DNA of 64,000 nt from Oryzomonas japonica (GCF_008802365.1 NZ_VZQZ01000005.1:178071-242070), one strand, 5' to 3'. Counted from the stretch's first letter, positions 1 through 9,016 are shown. The notes: a model not told the origin generated them from the letters alone. Made by a program: numbers and translations.

Positions 1-1316
1 ACCAGGATCACGTCTCCCGGTAGAAGCGACCGCTTCACCCCTTCGGCAAGTTCGTCGTGACTCTGGCAGCAGTGAACCGACTTGGCAGGCAAACCGGCCT
101 GGATGGCCGCCTGGGCGGCATGGCGATTCATCAGATTGCCCAGCAGGAAGAGCCGGTCCACGTTTCTCCCTGCGACCGTGCCGACCCCTTCGTGGGCCTC
201 GGCCTCGTGCCCGCCCAATTCCAGCATGTCCCCCAGCAGGGCGACCCGGTGCCCCTCGGGAGCGATCTGGGCCAAGGTCTCCAGCGCCGCCTTCATGGAG
301 GCCGGGTTGGCGTTGTAGCTGTCGTCCACCAGGGTGATTTCCCCGAGCCGTTCCAACTGGAAACGCCCTTTATACGGTCTGAATGCGGCAAGACCCTCGG
401 CTATGGTGGCAAGCGGCACCTTGTCAAGCAAGGCCGCAGTGGCCGCCAAGGCGTTGGATACGTTGTGCATGCCGAAGGCGCTGAGGTGAAGTTGGAACTC
501 CCCACGGGGGGTGACGACCAGAAACGATTCCCCCTCCAGCCCCAGATGCTCGATGTTCTTGGCTCTGACCTCGCCGCGGCTGATGCCGAAGCTGATGCGC
601 CGCGCCGAAGCATTCTGCCCCAGGCTGCTGACCCGGGAATCGTCGCCGTTTACGACCGCCAGACCGCCATCGCTGATCCGGTGGAGCAACTCTCCCTTGG
701 CGCTGGCTACGGCCTCGACCGTGCCCATGCTCTGGAGGTGGGCCGGCAGGGCGTTCAGCACGATGCCGACCCGGGGCCGGGCAATCTCCGCCAAACGGTC
801 GATCTCGCCCGGCTCGCTCATGCCCATTTCCAGAACGGCCCAGTGATGTTCCGGCCGCAGGCGGAACAGCATCTGGGGCATGCCGATGAGGTTGTTCAGG
901 TTCCCCTCGGTTTTCAGACCCGGTCCGAGCTGTTCCAGGATGGTGGCCAGCATCTCCTTGGTGGTGGTCTTGCCGTTGCTTCCGGTCACGGCGATGACCG
1001 GGATGTCGAAGCGTTGCCGGTAGGCCGCGGCCAGGTCGCCCAGCGCCCGCAACGTGTCCTTGACCGCAATGCCCGAACACCCGGCCGGGAGCACGTGATG
1101 GACGAGCCATTTCTCTTCGGCCAGTACCATGGTGATGCCCTTAGCGGTCACCTCGGCGATGAAATCGTGCCCGTCGAAGCGGTCGCCCCTGAGCGGCACG
1201 AACAACTCTCCGGGCGCAACAGTGCGCGAGTCAGTGGATACGGCCGATACGCCGGTCCCGGCGCTGCCTATGATGCGGCCGCCGGTGGCGGCGGCTATCT
1301 CTGGTGCGGTAAACAT
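1..1316 (-). CDS. murF: MurF, UDP-MurNAc-tripeptide--D-Ala-D-Ala ligase (C-terminus cut by window edge)
   Basis: Cytoplasmic ligase that adds D-Ala-D-Ala to UDP-MurNAc-tripeptide, the last soluble step of peptidoglycan precursor synthesis. The translated start MFTAPEIAAATGG is typical of MurF. The Mur-ligase ATP loop TGSNGKTTTKE lies near residue 115, followed by the EMGMSEPGEI and DDSYNANP motifs. About 438 codons are visible, so only the last few tens of residues lie beyond the left edge. The ATG (1316-1314) follows the murE stop codon (1319-1317) directly, so translation is probably coupled within the division/cell-wall operon. No frameshift is seen. Confidence 0.95.
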   Translation of the reverse strand, partial: MFTAPEIAAATGGRIIGSAGTGVSAVSTDSRTVAPGELFVPLRGDRFDGHDFIAEVTAKGITMVLAEEKWLVHHVLPAGCSGIAVKDTLRALGDLAAAYRQRFDIPVIAVTGSNGKTTTKEMLATILEQLGPGLKTEGNLNNLIGMPQMLFRLRPEHHWAVLEMGMSEPGEIDRLAEIARPRVGIVLNALPAHLQSMGTVEAVASAKGELLHRISDGGLAVVNGDDSRVSSLGQNASARRISFGISRGEVRAKNIEHLGLEGESFLVVTPRGEFQLHLSAFGMHNVSNALAATAALLDKVPLATIAEGLAAFRPYKGRFQLERLGEITLVDDSYNANPASMKAALETLAQIAPEGHRVALLGDMLELGGHEAEAHEGVGTVAGRNVDRLFLLGNLMNRHAAQAAIQAGLPAKSVHCCQSHDELAEGVKRSLLPGDVIL

Positions 1317-2846
1317 CTAGGCTGTTTTCTCCCCGAATGCCGCGGCGGCCTCCTCGCGGTCGTCAAAGTGGTGTTTGGTCGTGCCGATGATCTGGTAATC
1401 CTCATGCCCCTTGCCGGCCAGGAGCAGGATGTCGCCCGGCCGGGCCAGGCGTGCTGCCAAGCGGATGGCTGCACGGCGGTTTTCCAACATGACGAAGCCT
1501 TTTTCGTCCAATGCGGGCCGTGCCGTCAACTCTTCGGGCGTGTATTCCCGTATGCCGAGGGGCGTGATGCCTTCCTTGACCTGGGCCAGTATGGCGAGCG
1601 GGTCCTCGGTTCGGGGGTTGTCCGAGGTGGCGATGGCCAGGTCGCTCATCTCCGCGGCGATCTTCCCCATGATCGGGCGTTTGCCCGGATCGCGGTCGCC
1701 GCCGCAGCCGAAGACGGTGATGATCCGGCCCGTTGCTATCTCCTTCAGGGTCGCGAGTACGTTGTACAAGGCGTCGCCGGTGTGGGCGTAGTCCACCAGG
1801 CAGGTGATGCCAAAGGTATTGCCCACCCGCTCCAGGCGGCCCGGAACCGTGGCGTGCCCTTCGATGCCGGCCTTGATGGCCGTGAGCGGCAGGTCCAGGG
1901 CGACGCCGGCCGCAACGGCCGCCAGGATGTTGGAGAGGTTGAAGCGTCCCAATAGTTTGGAGGCAAAGGGGAGCTCTCCGGCGGGCGTCCTGATGGTCCC
2001 GCTGATGCCGTTAACGGTGATGGCCACCTCCACCGGGCGGACGTCGCCGGGGTAATCGATGCCGTAACCGATCACCGGACAGGCGGCCGTGTCCGCCACC
2101 CGGGCGCCGTAGCTGTCGTCCATGTTGATGGCGGCCCGGCGGCGCGGTTTGGCGGCGGTGGGCTGTAGCAATTCGGCAAAGAGGCGCTGCTTGGCGTGCA
2201 GGTATTCCTCCATGGTGCCGTGATAGTCGAGGTGATCCCTGGTCAGGTTGCTGAAGATGCCCACATCGAAGTGGCAACCGTCGGCCCGTTTCTGCTCCAG
2301 GGCATGGGACGACACCTCCATCACGAACGCCTGGGCGCCGGCATCGGCCAACTGGCGGAACGCTGCCTGCAATTCGGTGGATTCGGGCGTGGTACGGGAG
2401 GCCTCGATGGTGGTTGCGCCGAAGCGGTAGCTGATGGTGCCGAGCACCGCCGCGGGCAGGCCTGCCGCCGCCAGGATCGCCTCGATCAGGTAGGTGGTGG
2501 TGGTCTTGCCGTTGGTGCCGGTAATGCCGATCAGCGGCCGGTCTGCGGTCGGATTGCCGTAGAACGCCGCCGCCATGCGGGCCATGGCCGCACGGCCGTC
2601 AGTCACTCTGATCCAAGTGCAGTCGGCGGGGGCACAGGCGGCATCTTCCAGCACCACGGCGGCTGCACCGTTCTGCACTGCCTGGCGGATGAAACGGTGG
2701 CCGTCGGCCGCCGTGCCGCGCAGAGCGAAGAAGAGCGTGCCCGGCTTGATCTGGCGCGAGTCACAACTCAGGGCCGTGATCTCGATGGCTTCGCTGCCGT
2801 GGCGTTCGGCGTCCGGTATCGGGGCAAGGATGTGGGCAAGTTTCAT
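1317..2846 (-). CDS. murE: MurE, UDP-MurNAc-Ala-Glu ligase, probably meso-diaminopimelate-adding
   Basis: Adds the third peptide residue to UDP-MurNAc-L-Ala-D-Glu in the cytoplasm. The 509 residues show the ATP-binding loop GITGTNGKTTTTYL near residue 108, the carbamylated-lysine region and the substrate motif SDNPRTEDP near residue 400. The DNPR motif is the recognised signature of meso-diaminopimelate-adding MurE. An upstream in-frame ATG at 2870 exists, but the ATG at 2846 is preferred because GGAG lies seven bases before it and the protein then begins at the conserved N-terminus. It lies between ftsI and murF in the dcw order. Confidence 0.95.
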   Translation of the reverse strand: MKLAHILAPIPDAERHGSEAIEITALSCDSRQIKPGTLFFALRGTAADGHRFIRQAVQNGAAAVVLEDAACAPADCTWIRVTDGRAAMARMAAAFYGNPTADRPLIGITGTNGKTTTTYLIEAILAAAGLPAAVLGTISYRFGATTIEASRTTPESTELQAAFRQLADAGAQAFVMEVSSHALEQKRADGCHFDVGIFSNLTRDHLDYHGTMEEYLHAKQRLFAELLQPTAAKPRRRAAINMDDSYGARVADTAACPVIGYGIDYPGDVRPVEVAITVNGISGTIRTPAGELPFASKLLGRFNLSNILAAVAAGVALDLPLTAIKAGIEGHATVPGRLERVGNTFGITCLVDYAHTGDALYNVLATLKEIATGRIITVFGCGGDRDPGKRPIMGKIAAEMSDLAIATSDNPRTEDPLAILAQVKEGITPLGIREYTPEELTARPALDEKGFVMLENRRAAIRLAARLARPGDILLLAGKGHEDYQIIGTTKHHFDDREEAAAAFGEKTA

Positions 2847-2898
2847 GCTATTCTCCGAAAAATGACACAACCTGCCGACGGGTGCAGGTTGTGATGGT

Positions 2899-4872
2899 TC
2901 ATGCGGAAGGTGTGAATTTTATCCAAACCTCGTCTACCCCTCGGATCGTCTGACCGGGGGGGGGGTTCTGTTCCACGGCCCGTCCGCTCCCCATCAGCTT
3001 GATATTGATACCGCGCTTTTCCATCACCTGCATGACCCGCCGCATGCTCATGCCTCGGAAATCCGGCATAACGGCAACCCCGGTAGTCGCATCCAGGGCG
3101 TCTCCCTCCGACGCTGCATCCGCCTTCGGGGGGGGCGGGGTCTGGGCGGCAACGACCTTGGGCGTCTTTTGGGTCTCGCCCTTGGGCATGATTTTCAGAT
3201 AGGCCAGCGCATTCACGGCAATGGAGCGGAAGGCCGGGGCCGCCACCACGCCGCCGTAGGGGCTGGTCTTCGGTTCGTCGATCACCACCAGGATCGTCAG
3301 TTTGGGCTTGTCGGCCGGGACGAAACCGATAAACGAGCCGGTCCTCCGGGTGGCGGAGTAGCCGTGGGTCACCGGGTCCGCCTTTTGAGCCGTGCCGGTC
3401 TTGCCGGCCACCAGAAACCCGTCTATGGCGGCGTTGAGGCCGGTACCACCTTCGCTGGTGACGCTCTCCATCATCCTGGTGACCTTTTTGGCCGTATCCG
3501 TGGAGATCACGCGGCGCACCACCTGGGGTTCGAATTTCTGCACCTCGCGGCCGCTGTCGTCCAGGATGCGCTCCACAATGTAAGGCTTCATGAGCGTGCC
3601 GCCGTTGGCAACGGCGGAAACCGCGCTCACCAGTTGGATGGCCGAGACCGAGACCCCCTGGCCGAAGGAGATGGTGGCCAGATCAACCCCGTACCAGCGG
3701 TGCTTGTCCCGCAGGTTGCCCGGGGACTCCCCCGGGAGGTCCACGCCGGTGCGTTCGCCGAACCCGAAATTTCTCAGATAGCGGAAGAGCCGTTCATCGC
3801 CGAGCTTGAAGCCGATCTTGGCCGCGCCGATATTGCTCGAATACTTGAGGATGTCGCTCACGGACAGCCGGGCGAAGCTGTGGGTATCGTGGATGGTCCG
3901 GTCGGCGACGGTATAGCGGCCGTTCTCGCAGTTGATAAGGTCGGTGGGCCTGAGTATCCTCTCCTCCAGTGCCGCGGAGACCAGGAAGATCTTGAAGGTC
4001 GAACCGGGCTCGAAACTGTCGGCGACGACCCGGTTGCGCAGTACGGCCTGGGAGTAATGGGCATAGGCGTTGGGGTTGAAGGTGGGATAGTTGGCCATGG
4101 CGAGAACCCTGCCGGTATCCGATTCCATGACCAGGGCCATGCCGTTTTTGGCGCCGCTCTCCGTAACCGCCTTGGCCAGTTCCTTTTCTGCGATGTATTC
4201 GATGTTCTTGTCCAGGGTGAGAACGATGTTCTTGCCCGGCGAAGAATTTTTGATGACCGTATCCTTGAGGGCTATATCGCGCCCCAAGGCATCGCGCTCG
4301 GTCACCATATAGCCGGTGTTGCCCAGGATGACGGAATCGTATTTGCGCTCCACCCCTTCCAGCCCGACCGGGTCCACGCCGGTAAATCCGACCACGTGGG
4401 AAGCGACCTCGCTATTGGGGTAAAAGCGTTTCGACTCGGAGACAAAGCCGATGCCGGTCAGCTTGAGGTTCTTGATGCGGGCCGCTACCTCGGGGGTCAG
4501 GCGCCGCTCGATCCAGACAAAACCCTTGTCGCAGGAAAGCTTTTTGAGTAGTTCCTGCTTTGATGTCCCGAGAAACGGCGCCAGCACCCCGGCCGTGCCG
4601 TCCATGTCCTTGATGCGGCGCGGTTCGGCATAGCATGAATCCATGTCCACGGACACGGCCAGCGGCGTGCCGTTACGGTCCATGATGACGCCGCGACCCG
4701 GGGTGAGCTGGACGATATGCTGGTGCTGCCGCTCGGCCTTCTTCACCAACTCCTCGTGCTGGAGTATCTGGAGATAGAACGCCCTGCCGGTGACGCTCAG
4801 GAACAACAGGCCGAATATGGTCCCGATCATGACGATCCGGACCCTGGCCCATTTTTCCCGGTCAGTATTCAT
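2899..4872 (-). CDS. ftsI: FtsI/PBP3-type septal transpeptidase with C-terminal PASTA domain
   Basis: Class B penicillin-binding protein that crosslinks septal peptidoglycan. It has one N-terminal membrane segment (about residues 12-30), a dimerisation domain starting at the RGVIMDRNG motif, and a transpeptidase domain with SxxK (GSTFK, near residue 292), SSN (near 345) and KTGTA (near 488). A single PASTA-like domain ends the protein (MPDFRGMSMRRVMQ to the C-terminus). The PASTA domain makes it resemble SpoVD/PBP2x-style FtsI rather than the E. coli form, which is common in deltaproteobacteria. It overlaps ftsL by four bases (ATGA). Confidence 0.95.
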   Translation of the reverse strand: MNTDREKWARVRIVMIGTIFGLLFLSVTGRAFYLQILQHEELVKKAERQHQHIVQLTPGRGVIMDRNGTPLAVSVDMDSCYAEPRRIKDMDGTAGVLAPFLGTSKQELLKKLSCDKGFVWIERRLTPEVAARIKNLKLTGIGFVSESKRFYPNSEVASHVVGFTGVDPVGLEGVERKYDSVILGNTGYMVTERDALGRDIALKDTVIKNSSPGKNIVLTLDKNIEYIAEKELAKAVTESGAKNGMALVMESDTGRVLAMANYPTFNPNAYAHYSQAVLRNRVVADSFEPGSTFKIFLVSAALEERILRPTDLINCENGRYTVADRTIHDTHSFARLSVSDILKYSSNIGAAKIGFKLGDERLFRYLRNFGFGERTGVDLPGESPGNLRDKHRWYGVDLATISFGQGVSVSAIQLVSAVSAVANGGTLMKPYIVERILDDSGREVQKFEPQVVRRVISTDTAKKVTRMMESVTSEGGTGLNAAIDGFLVAGKTGTAQKADPVTHGYSATRRTGSFIGFVPADKPKLTILVVIDEPKTSPYGGVVAAPAFRSIAVNALAYLKIMPKGETQKTPKVVAAQTPPPPKADAASEGDALDATTGVAVMPDFRGMSMRRVMQVMEKRGINIKLMGSGRAVEQNPPPGQTIRGVDEVWIKFTPSA

Positions 4873-5210
4873 TTGACGACGATCACCTGTTGCTCGGTGG
4901 GCAGGCCCATGGCCAAGTCGCCCTTGGCGATGGTCTCGATACGTTCAGGTGTCTTGAGGGACGCCGCTTCGAGCTTGAGCCGTTTCTGCTCCTGTTCCGC
5001 ATCCTTCAGTTGACGGTTGGTCTCGGATATGCGCAGATTCAGGTCGATCAGCTTGAAACGCGACCAGACATGGAAAACCGAAACGATCGTGAAAAGGACC
5101 ATGCAGATCATCAGGAACTTGAACATGTCCACCCGCTGGGTGACCAGTTCGGTTCCGCTCAAGGGGCGCGGAGCGACGACCTTGCCGTATTCGGTTCTTG
5201 CCTGTGCCAT
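4869..5210 (-). CDS. ftsL: FtsL-like division protein
   Basis: Small bitopic protein of 113 residues with a short cytoplasmic tail, one membrane helix (about residues 29-48) and a leucine-rich extracytoplasmic coiled coil (about 55-90). This is the architecture of FtsL, which scaffolds FtsB/FtsQ and the FtsWI synthase. Primary sequence conservation is low in this family, so the call rests on architecture and on its position between rsmH and ftsI. It has a strong ribosome binding site, GGGAGG, seven bases before the ATG. The last codons overlap the ftsI start. Confidence 0.85.
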   Translation of the reverse strand: MAQARTEYGKVVAPRPLSGTELVTQRVDMFKFLMICMVLFTIVSVFHVWSRFKLIDLNLRISETNRQLKDAEQEQKRLKLEAASLKTPERIETIAKGDLAMGLPTEQQVIVVK

Positions 5211-5227
5211 GCGGTACCTCCCTACAT

Positions 5228-5253
5228 CGTGAATCGTGAGACGTGAATCGTGA
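5228..5253. repeat. Short tandem repeat CGTGAATCGTGA x2
   Basis: Two perfect copies of CGTGAATCGTGA (5228-5239 and 5242-5253) lie 14 bp apart in the rsmH-ftsL gap, followed by a degenerate third unit. The gap is otherwise empty. No function is evident. Confidence 0.7.
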
Positions 5254-5306
5254 ACTTTGAATCCGCGTCTGTTCGAAGCGACGGCCCCGTCAGAAGAAGG
5301 GGCTGA

Positions 5307-6260
5307 CTACGCGCTTAAATCCAGTTTCTCGGCGCCCCGCAACTTGGCGCTGCGCGCCCGCGGGTTCCGGGTGATTTCGGCCTCCGATGCCGTGACCGGA
5401 CGGCTGGTCAGCACCCTTACCCGCGGTTTTTGTCCGCAGACGCAGACCGGGAACTGGCGCGGGCAGGTGCAGCCGGTGGCGTACTCCCGGAAGATATGTT
5501 TGACGATCCGGTCTTCCAGGGAGTGGAACGAGATGACCGCCGCTCGTCCACCCGGCTTTAAACGGTCGAGGGCGGCGCGCAGCCCCTGTTCCAGACTTTC
5601 CAACTCCCGGTTGACGGCGATCCGCAGGGCCTGAAAGGTGCGGGTGGCGGGGTGGATGCGCTCCTCCCACTTGGCCTTGGGGATGGCCCCCTTGATGATA
5701 TCCGTCAACTGCAGCGTGGTCAGTATCGCCTGCTCGCCACGGGCCTTGACGATGAAGGCGGCGATCCTCTTGGCCCAGCGCTCCTCGCCATAGTCCCGGA
5801 TGATCCGTTCCAACTCCTGCTCCGGCAACTCGTTCACCAAGTCGGCGGCGGTTTCCGCTCCGCCGGCATCCATGCGCATGTCCAACGGAGCGTCCTGCTG
5901 GAAACTGAAGCCGCGCGCCCCGCTGTCCAACTGGTGGGAGGAAACCCCCAGATCGAGGATGAACCCGTCCAGGGCGGCAATGCCCATTGCGTCCAGATGC
6001 CGGTCGAGCTCGGCGAAGTTGCCGTGAACCAGGCGGACCGCGGGGCCGAATTCAGCCAGCCTGCGGCCGGCCGCCTCCAGCGCCTCTTGATCCTGGTCGA
6101 TCCCGATCACCATCCCGTTACCGGGGCCGCACAGTTCGGCGATCAGCGCCGTGTGCCCGCCGCCCCCCAAGGTTCCGTCCAGGTAGATCCCTCCCGGCCG
6201 GGGCTGTAGCAGGGCGATGACCTCGTCCGGCATGACCGACAGGTGATGGAAGGAGGTCAT
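5307..6260 (-). CDS. rsmH: RsmH, 16S rRNA (cytosine-1402-N4)-methyltransferase
   Basis: SAM-dependent methyltransferase (formerly MraW) that modifies C1402 in the decoding centre of 16S rRNA. The 317 residues show the SAM-binding motif [12 protein letters not shown] near residue 25, [10 protein letters not shown] near 104, and the conserved segment [13 protein letters not shown] near 208. Length is normal. The start lies one base after the mraZ stop, so it is translated as part of the mraZ operon; a weak AGGC within the mraZ end may serve as ribosome binding site. Confidence 0.96.
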   Translation of the reverse strand: MTSFHHLSVMPDEVIALLQPRPGGIYLDGTLGGGGHTALIAELCGPGNGMVIGIDQDQEALEAAGRRLAEFGPAVRLVHGNFAELDRHLDAMGIAALDGFILDLGVSSHQLDSGARGFSFQQDAPLDMRMDAGGAETAADLVNELPEQELERIIRDYGEERWAKRIAAFIVKARGEQAILTTLQLTDIIKGAIPKAKWEERIHPATRTFQALRIAVNRELESLEQGLRAALDRLKPGGRAAVISFHSLEDRIVKHIFREYATGCTCPRQFPVCVCGQKPRVRVLTSRPVTASEAEITRNPRARSAKLRGAEKLDLSA

Positions 6261-6261
6261 C

Positions 6262-6759
6262 TTAAATGCCTAGTGCGGCGAGCGCTTCCGAATCCAGCGG
6301 GAAGTTTTTCTCGTCCTGCGCGTTGATGCGGCTATACGTCCCCTTGCTCCAGATATCGAAGCGTTGTCCCATGCCGACGAACCAGATGTCCCGTTCCAAT
6401 TCGGCGTGCAGCCGCAGTGCAGAGGGAATCAGCACCCGTCCGAGCTTGTCGGCGCAGCACTCCTCCGCCGGGTTGATGATCTGGCGCTTGATGCTGTTCA
6501 ACTGCGTCGACGTGAACCCCCCCTCGTTGGCAAGGATCTTTTTCTTTATCCCGGACCACGCGTCCAGGGGATACACGGAAAGGCCGCGGCCAAAGGTGCC
6601 GTCACCCAGGTCAACGGGGGCGGCCTTGGTGATGATGAAGCGCGCATCTTCCGACAGGCCGACGAGCGCATCCCTGAATTTGACCGGGATACAGGTCCGT
6701 CCTTTGCCGTCGATGGTGCTCGGGGTTTCCCCCCCGAATATGTCGATTGCCTCGGTCAT
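6262..6759 (-). CDS. mraZ: MraZ, transcriptional regulator of the division/cell-wall cluster
   Basis: AbrB-like DNA-binding protein, first gene of the dcw operon, known in E. coli to repress its own promoter. The signature [17 protein letters not shown] is at residues 14-30 and the second half-repeat ([16 protein letters not shown]) near 100. At 165 residues it is a little longer than the usual 140-150 because of the C-terminal tail. The start is set by the MraZ consensus and by its position directly after the putative operator. The promoter and the three GTGG boxes upstream are listed separately and suggest autoregulation. Confidence 0.95.
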   Translation of the reverse strand: MTEAIDIFGGETPSTIDGKGRTCIPVKFRDALVGLSEDARFIITKAAPVDLGDGTFGRGLSVYPLDAWSGIKKKILANEGGFTSTQLNSIKRQIINPAEECCADKLGRVLIPSALRLHAELERDIWFVGMGQRFDIWSKGTYSRINAQDEKNFPLDSEALAALGI

Positions 6760-6762
6760 TTA

Positions 6763-6787
6763 CCACCAATTTCCACTTTTTTCCACC
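6763..6787 (-). promoter_or_regulatory. Three 10-bp-phased MraZ boxes (GTGG repeats)
   Basis: On the minus strand the motif GTGG recurs three times with an exact 10-bp period (complementary CCAC at 6763-6766, 6773-6776 and 6783-6786) just before the mraZ start. MraZ of E. coli binds direct repeats of TGGGN separated by 5 bp, so the spacing matches one contact per helical turn. The boxes lie downstream of the predicted transcription start, in the leader, and the nearest one overlaps the ribosome binding region. Confidence 0.75.
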
Positions 6788-6797
6788 TTATGGGAAA

Positions 6798-6826
6798 TTT
6801 ATAGCGGCGGTCAAGGGGTATGTCAA
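6798..6826 (-). promoter_or_regulatory. Consensus sigma-70 promoter of the mraZ operon
   Basis: On the minus strand TTGACA (6826-6821) is followed after exactly 17 bp by TATAAA (6803-6798). This is a near-perfect sigma-70 promoter, about 40 bp before the mraZ start and immediately upstream of the MraZ boxes. Confidence 0.85.
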
Positions 6827-6858
6827 GATAAAACGTGAGGTTGCAGTGGGTTTCTTCA

Positions 6859-6890
6859 ACAAAAGACCTCCCCCGTTTCCGGGGGAGGTC
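6859..6890 (-). terminator. Rho-independent terminator
   Basis: A perfect 10-bp stem GACCTCCCCC / GGGGGAGGTC with a 6-base loop (6865-6890) is followed on the minus strand by TTTTGTT. It ends the transcript of the gene at 6916-7260 and insulates the mraZ promoter. Confidence 0.85.
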
Positions 6891-6915
6891 GAGAGTCTCA
6901 GGCATGTCGGAACCG

Positions 6916-7260
6916 TTATTTCTTCCGACGGTCCGAAAGGGAGATGACCTTGGGGTTGCCGGAATTATGCGTAGCACGCTCCTGTTGTTCCTTTTTGCCC
7001 TGTTCCTCTTGGAGTTGCTCCTGCTCAACCGGCGGGACGACCTGTTCCATGCGGATGGGGGTGCCCCCCATGGTGAAGTCGGCGCCGTCGAGTTGGAATT
7101 CGTCCAGGATCCAGGTAAATATCTGGAGCGGAAAGGTGAACACCATCAGGCGCACCTGCCACCATCCCGGCTTTACGTCGGGGGTGAGCTCCTCGATGCG
7201 GGCATAGAAGCCCGGTTTGTTGTCAACGTTGATCAGGACGATATCGTGGGTGGTGACCAT
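6916..7260 (-). CDS. Conserved hypothetical protein with Gln/Glu-rich tail
   Basis: A 114-residue protein that I do not recognise by family. The first ~75 residues look folded (hydrophobic and aromatic segments such as KPGWWQVRLMVFTFPLQIF), and the C-terminal 40 are charged and low-complexity (EQEQLQEEQGKKEQQE). There is no signal peptide. A GAGG lies eight bases before the ATG, and an intrinsic terminator follows the stop, which supports a real gene. It lies downstream of the cysteine-rich protein gene on the same strand with a 27-base gap. Confidence 0.7.
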   Translation of the reverse strand: MVTTHDIVLINVDNKPGFYARIEELTPDVKPGWWQVRLMVFTFPLQIFTWILDEFQLDGADFTMGGTPIRMEQVVPPVEQEQLQEEQGKKEQQERATHNSGNPKVISLSDRRKK

Positions 7261-7287
7261 GGTGCATCCTCGCGATTCTTTGTTTTG

Positions 7288-7833
7288 TTAATTGGTAACG
7301 TCCCGGCGCGCCACGTCCGTGCCGTCGGGGTGTTCGGCCAGCAGCAGGAGCGGTTGGCCGAGTCGCCGCCCCAGCAGGGTCTCCGCCCGTTTCACGCTCT
7401 GGCGCAACTCCTGTTCCAGGCGGGCCAGAGTGTGGGTTGTCGGCTCTTCCAGGCGATCTGCTATGGCCTCGCAGATGAACAGTACGCAATCGAGCGGCCG
7501 GACCGGCGCCGGCATGCGGCACCCGCCGGCATCGCCATAGGGGCAGAGCGGTTTCTGGGTGAAATCGGGCGCCGGCAACGGCGTCTTCTGCGCAAGCACG
7601 GCCAGCAGGTCAAGTCCGCTGAAGCGGTATTTCCCGTTCAGGCAGCACTGTCCGCCGCATGCACGGCAGATCCCAGTGCTGCCGCCGGCAACGGTCAGCG
7701 CCAGCATCTCTTCCTTGCGCCGCCGGTAGCCTGTGAGCACCGCTTCGAGTTGCTGCCGCGGGTCGTGGGGAAGCCGGTCATGGATTTTCTCCATGAGCCG
7801 CACCCCCCGGTCCCATGCCTCTTGGTCGTTCAT
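7288..7833 (-). CDS. Cysteine-cluster protein, possible metal-binding (YkgJ-like)
   Basis: A 181-residue cytoplasmic protein with a cysteine cluster CRACGGQCC (near residue 57) plus further cysteines in KPLCPYGDAGGCRMP and LDCVLFICEA. This pattern resembles the YkgJ-type putative zinc/iron-chelating family, but the spacing is not the standard CxxCxxCC, so the assignment is tentative. The frame is open upstream into the RNase P RNA gene; the ATG at 7833 is chosen because the longer start would lie inside that RNA. It begins only 23 bases after the 3' end of rnpB and may share its transcript. Confidence 0.7.
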   Translation of the reverse strand: MNDQEAWDRGVRLMEKIHDRLPHDPRQQLEAVLTGYRRRKEEMLALTVAGGSTGICRACGGQCCLNGKYRFSGLDLLAVLAQKTPLPAPDFTQKPLCPYGDAGGCRMPAPVRPLDCVLFICEAIADRLEEPTTHTLARLEQELRQSVKRAETLLGRRLGQPLLLLAEHPDGTDVARRDVTN

Positions 7834-7855
7834 TGGCGGTTCTCGTGAAAATTTT

Positions 7856-8224
7856 GGTTGAAGCAGTCCATAAGCCGGGTTCTGTTCCCGGAGCGGGTTA
7901 CCCCTCACCGGGCGATGGTCATTCATCTGGGACTGCCGTTACCGGCAGCCTCAAGCAGCCAACCCGGAGGCATGGGCGGGCAGCCCTTAGCGCCTCCCTA
8001 TTTGGCCTTGCTCCTGACGGGGTTTACCTGGCATCCGGCGTCGCCGTCGGACCCGGTGAGCTCTTACCTCACCCTTTCACCCTTACCTGCCTGAGCAGGC
8101 GGACTTCTCTCTGTGGCACTCTGCCCTGGGGTCGCCCCCGCTGGACGTTATCCAGCGTCATGCCCTATGGAGCCCGGACTTTCCTCCCTTTCGAAAAAGA
8201 GCGGCCATCTGTCCTGCTTCAACC
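7856..8224 (-). ncRNA. rnpB: RNase P RNA, bacterial type A
   Basis: Catalytic RNA that matures the 5' ends of tRNAs. On the minus strand the conserved P4-forming block GAGGAAAGTCCGGGCTCC (8186-8169) and the 3' block AGAACCCGGCTTATGG (7883-7868) are both present. Between them is the conserved GAGGTAAGAGCTCACCGG. The ends pair as an 11-bp P1 helix (GGTTGAAGCAG with CTGCTTCAACC), which sets the boundaries to within a few bases. At about 369 nt the length is normal for type A. It lies between the zinc-ribbon gene and the cysteine-cluster gene, all on one strand. Confidence 0.95.
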
Positions 8225-8296
8225 AAACTGCAGCCTCGCCCATAGTCCGCGTGAGCGGTGGACGAAGCCCTTATTGATGCTACATCGCCGCCTTGG

Positions 8297-9016
8297 TTAC
8301 TGGGCCGCCGGTTGCAGCTTCAGGATCAACACCCGCTGGCAGTGCGGGCAACTGATAAGTTCGTCGCCCTTATAGAGGCTATTGTAGAGTTGGGGAGGAA
8401 GATTCATATTGCAGCCCAGGCAATAGCCATCCCGGGCGCCGGCGACCGCCTGTCCGCGACGCTGCTTGCGCAGGGCGTTGTAGCGCTTGACCAGGTTGGG
8501 CGGCAACTCCTTGGTGATGGCTTCGCGCCGGGCGACGTCGGCATCGATATCCTGCTGGATTTTGCTGATCTCGGCCTGCTTTTCGTCGCGGCGTTGCGAG
8601 GTGTTCTGCTCCAGTTCGGCAAGGGTCTCCTTGCGTGTGGCGATCTCGGTGTTCAACTCCTCGATCTGGCTCACCTTCTGCAATGTCTGCTCATCGATCT
8701 CGGCGGCCTGCTTGCGGGCGGCGGCGATCTCCCGGCCAACGGCCTGGTATTCCTTGTTGGTCTTGATCTCTTTCATGTTGGTTTCGGAGCGCCGGATATT
8801 TTCCTGTTCGACGGTCTGGCTGCTTTCCAGCTCTTCCTTTTCCTGCTCAAGCAGCACCACGCGGCCTTCCAGCCCGGAAAGCTCCTGGCGGGCGTCGATC
8901 AGGGCCTGTTCGATCCCGCTCATCTCTTCCGTCAGCCCGCTCTGGGTGGTTTTCAGGTTGTCGATCAGGTAATCGATCTCCTGAAGTTGTTCCAACATCT
9001 CAAGTCTCTTTTTCAA
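8297..9016 (-). CDS. Coiled-coil zinc-ribbon protein (DUF164/CdsZ family)
   Basis: A 239-residue protein: a long antiparallel coiled coil (about residues 1-175, very Glu/Lys/Gln-rich) followed by a C4 zinc ribbon with CLGC (near 199) and CPHC (near 223). This is the DUF164 zinc-ribbon family; in Chlamydia a member (CdsZ) has been tied to secretion, elsewhere the role is unknown. The start may be the TTG at 9016, which has a good GGGAGG nine bases upstream, or the ATG at 8998. It follows the Nif3-family gene with a 42-base gap, a neighbourhood I recall from other bacteria. Confidence 0.85.
   Translation of the reverse strand: MKKRLEMLEQLQEIDYLIDNLKTTQSGLTEEMSGIEQALIDARQELSGLEGRVVLLEQEKEELESSQTVEQENIRRSETNMKEIKTNKEYQAVGREIAAARKQAAEIDEQTLQKVSQIEELNTEIATRKETLAELEQNTSQRRDEKQAEISKIQQDIDADVARREAITKELPPNLVKRYNALRKQRRGQAVAGARDGYCLGCNMNLPPQLYNSLYKGDELISCPHCQRVLILKLQPAAQ

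Noticed and set aside
57..1955. Long open frame on the plus strand opposite murF and murE
   Set aside because: It is antisense to two well-conserved Mur ligases; its translation is low-complexity and Arg/Gly-rich, as expected from the complement of high-GC genes.
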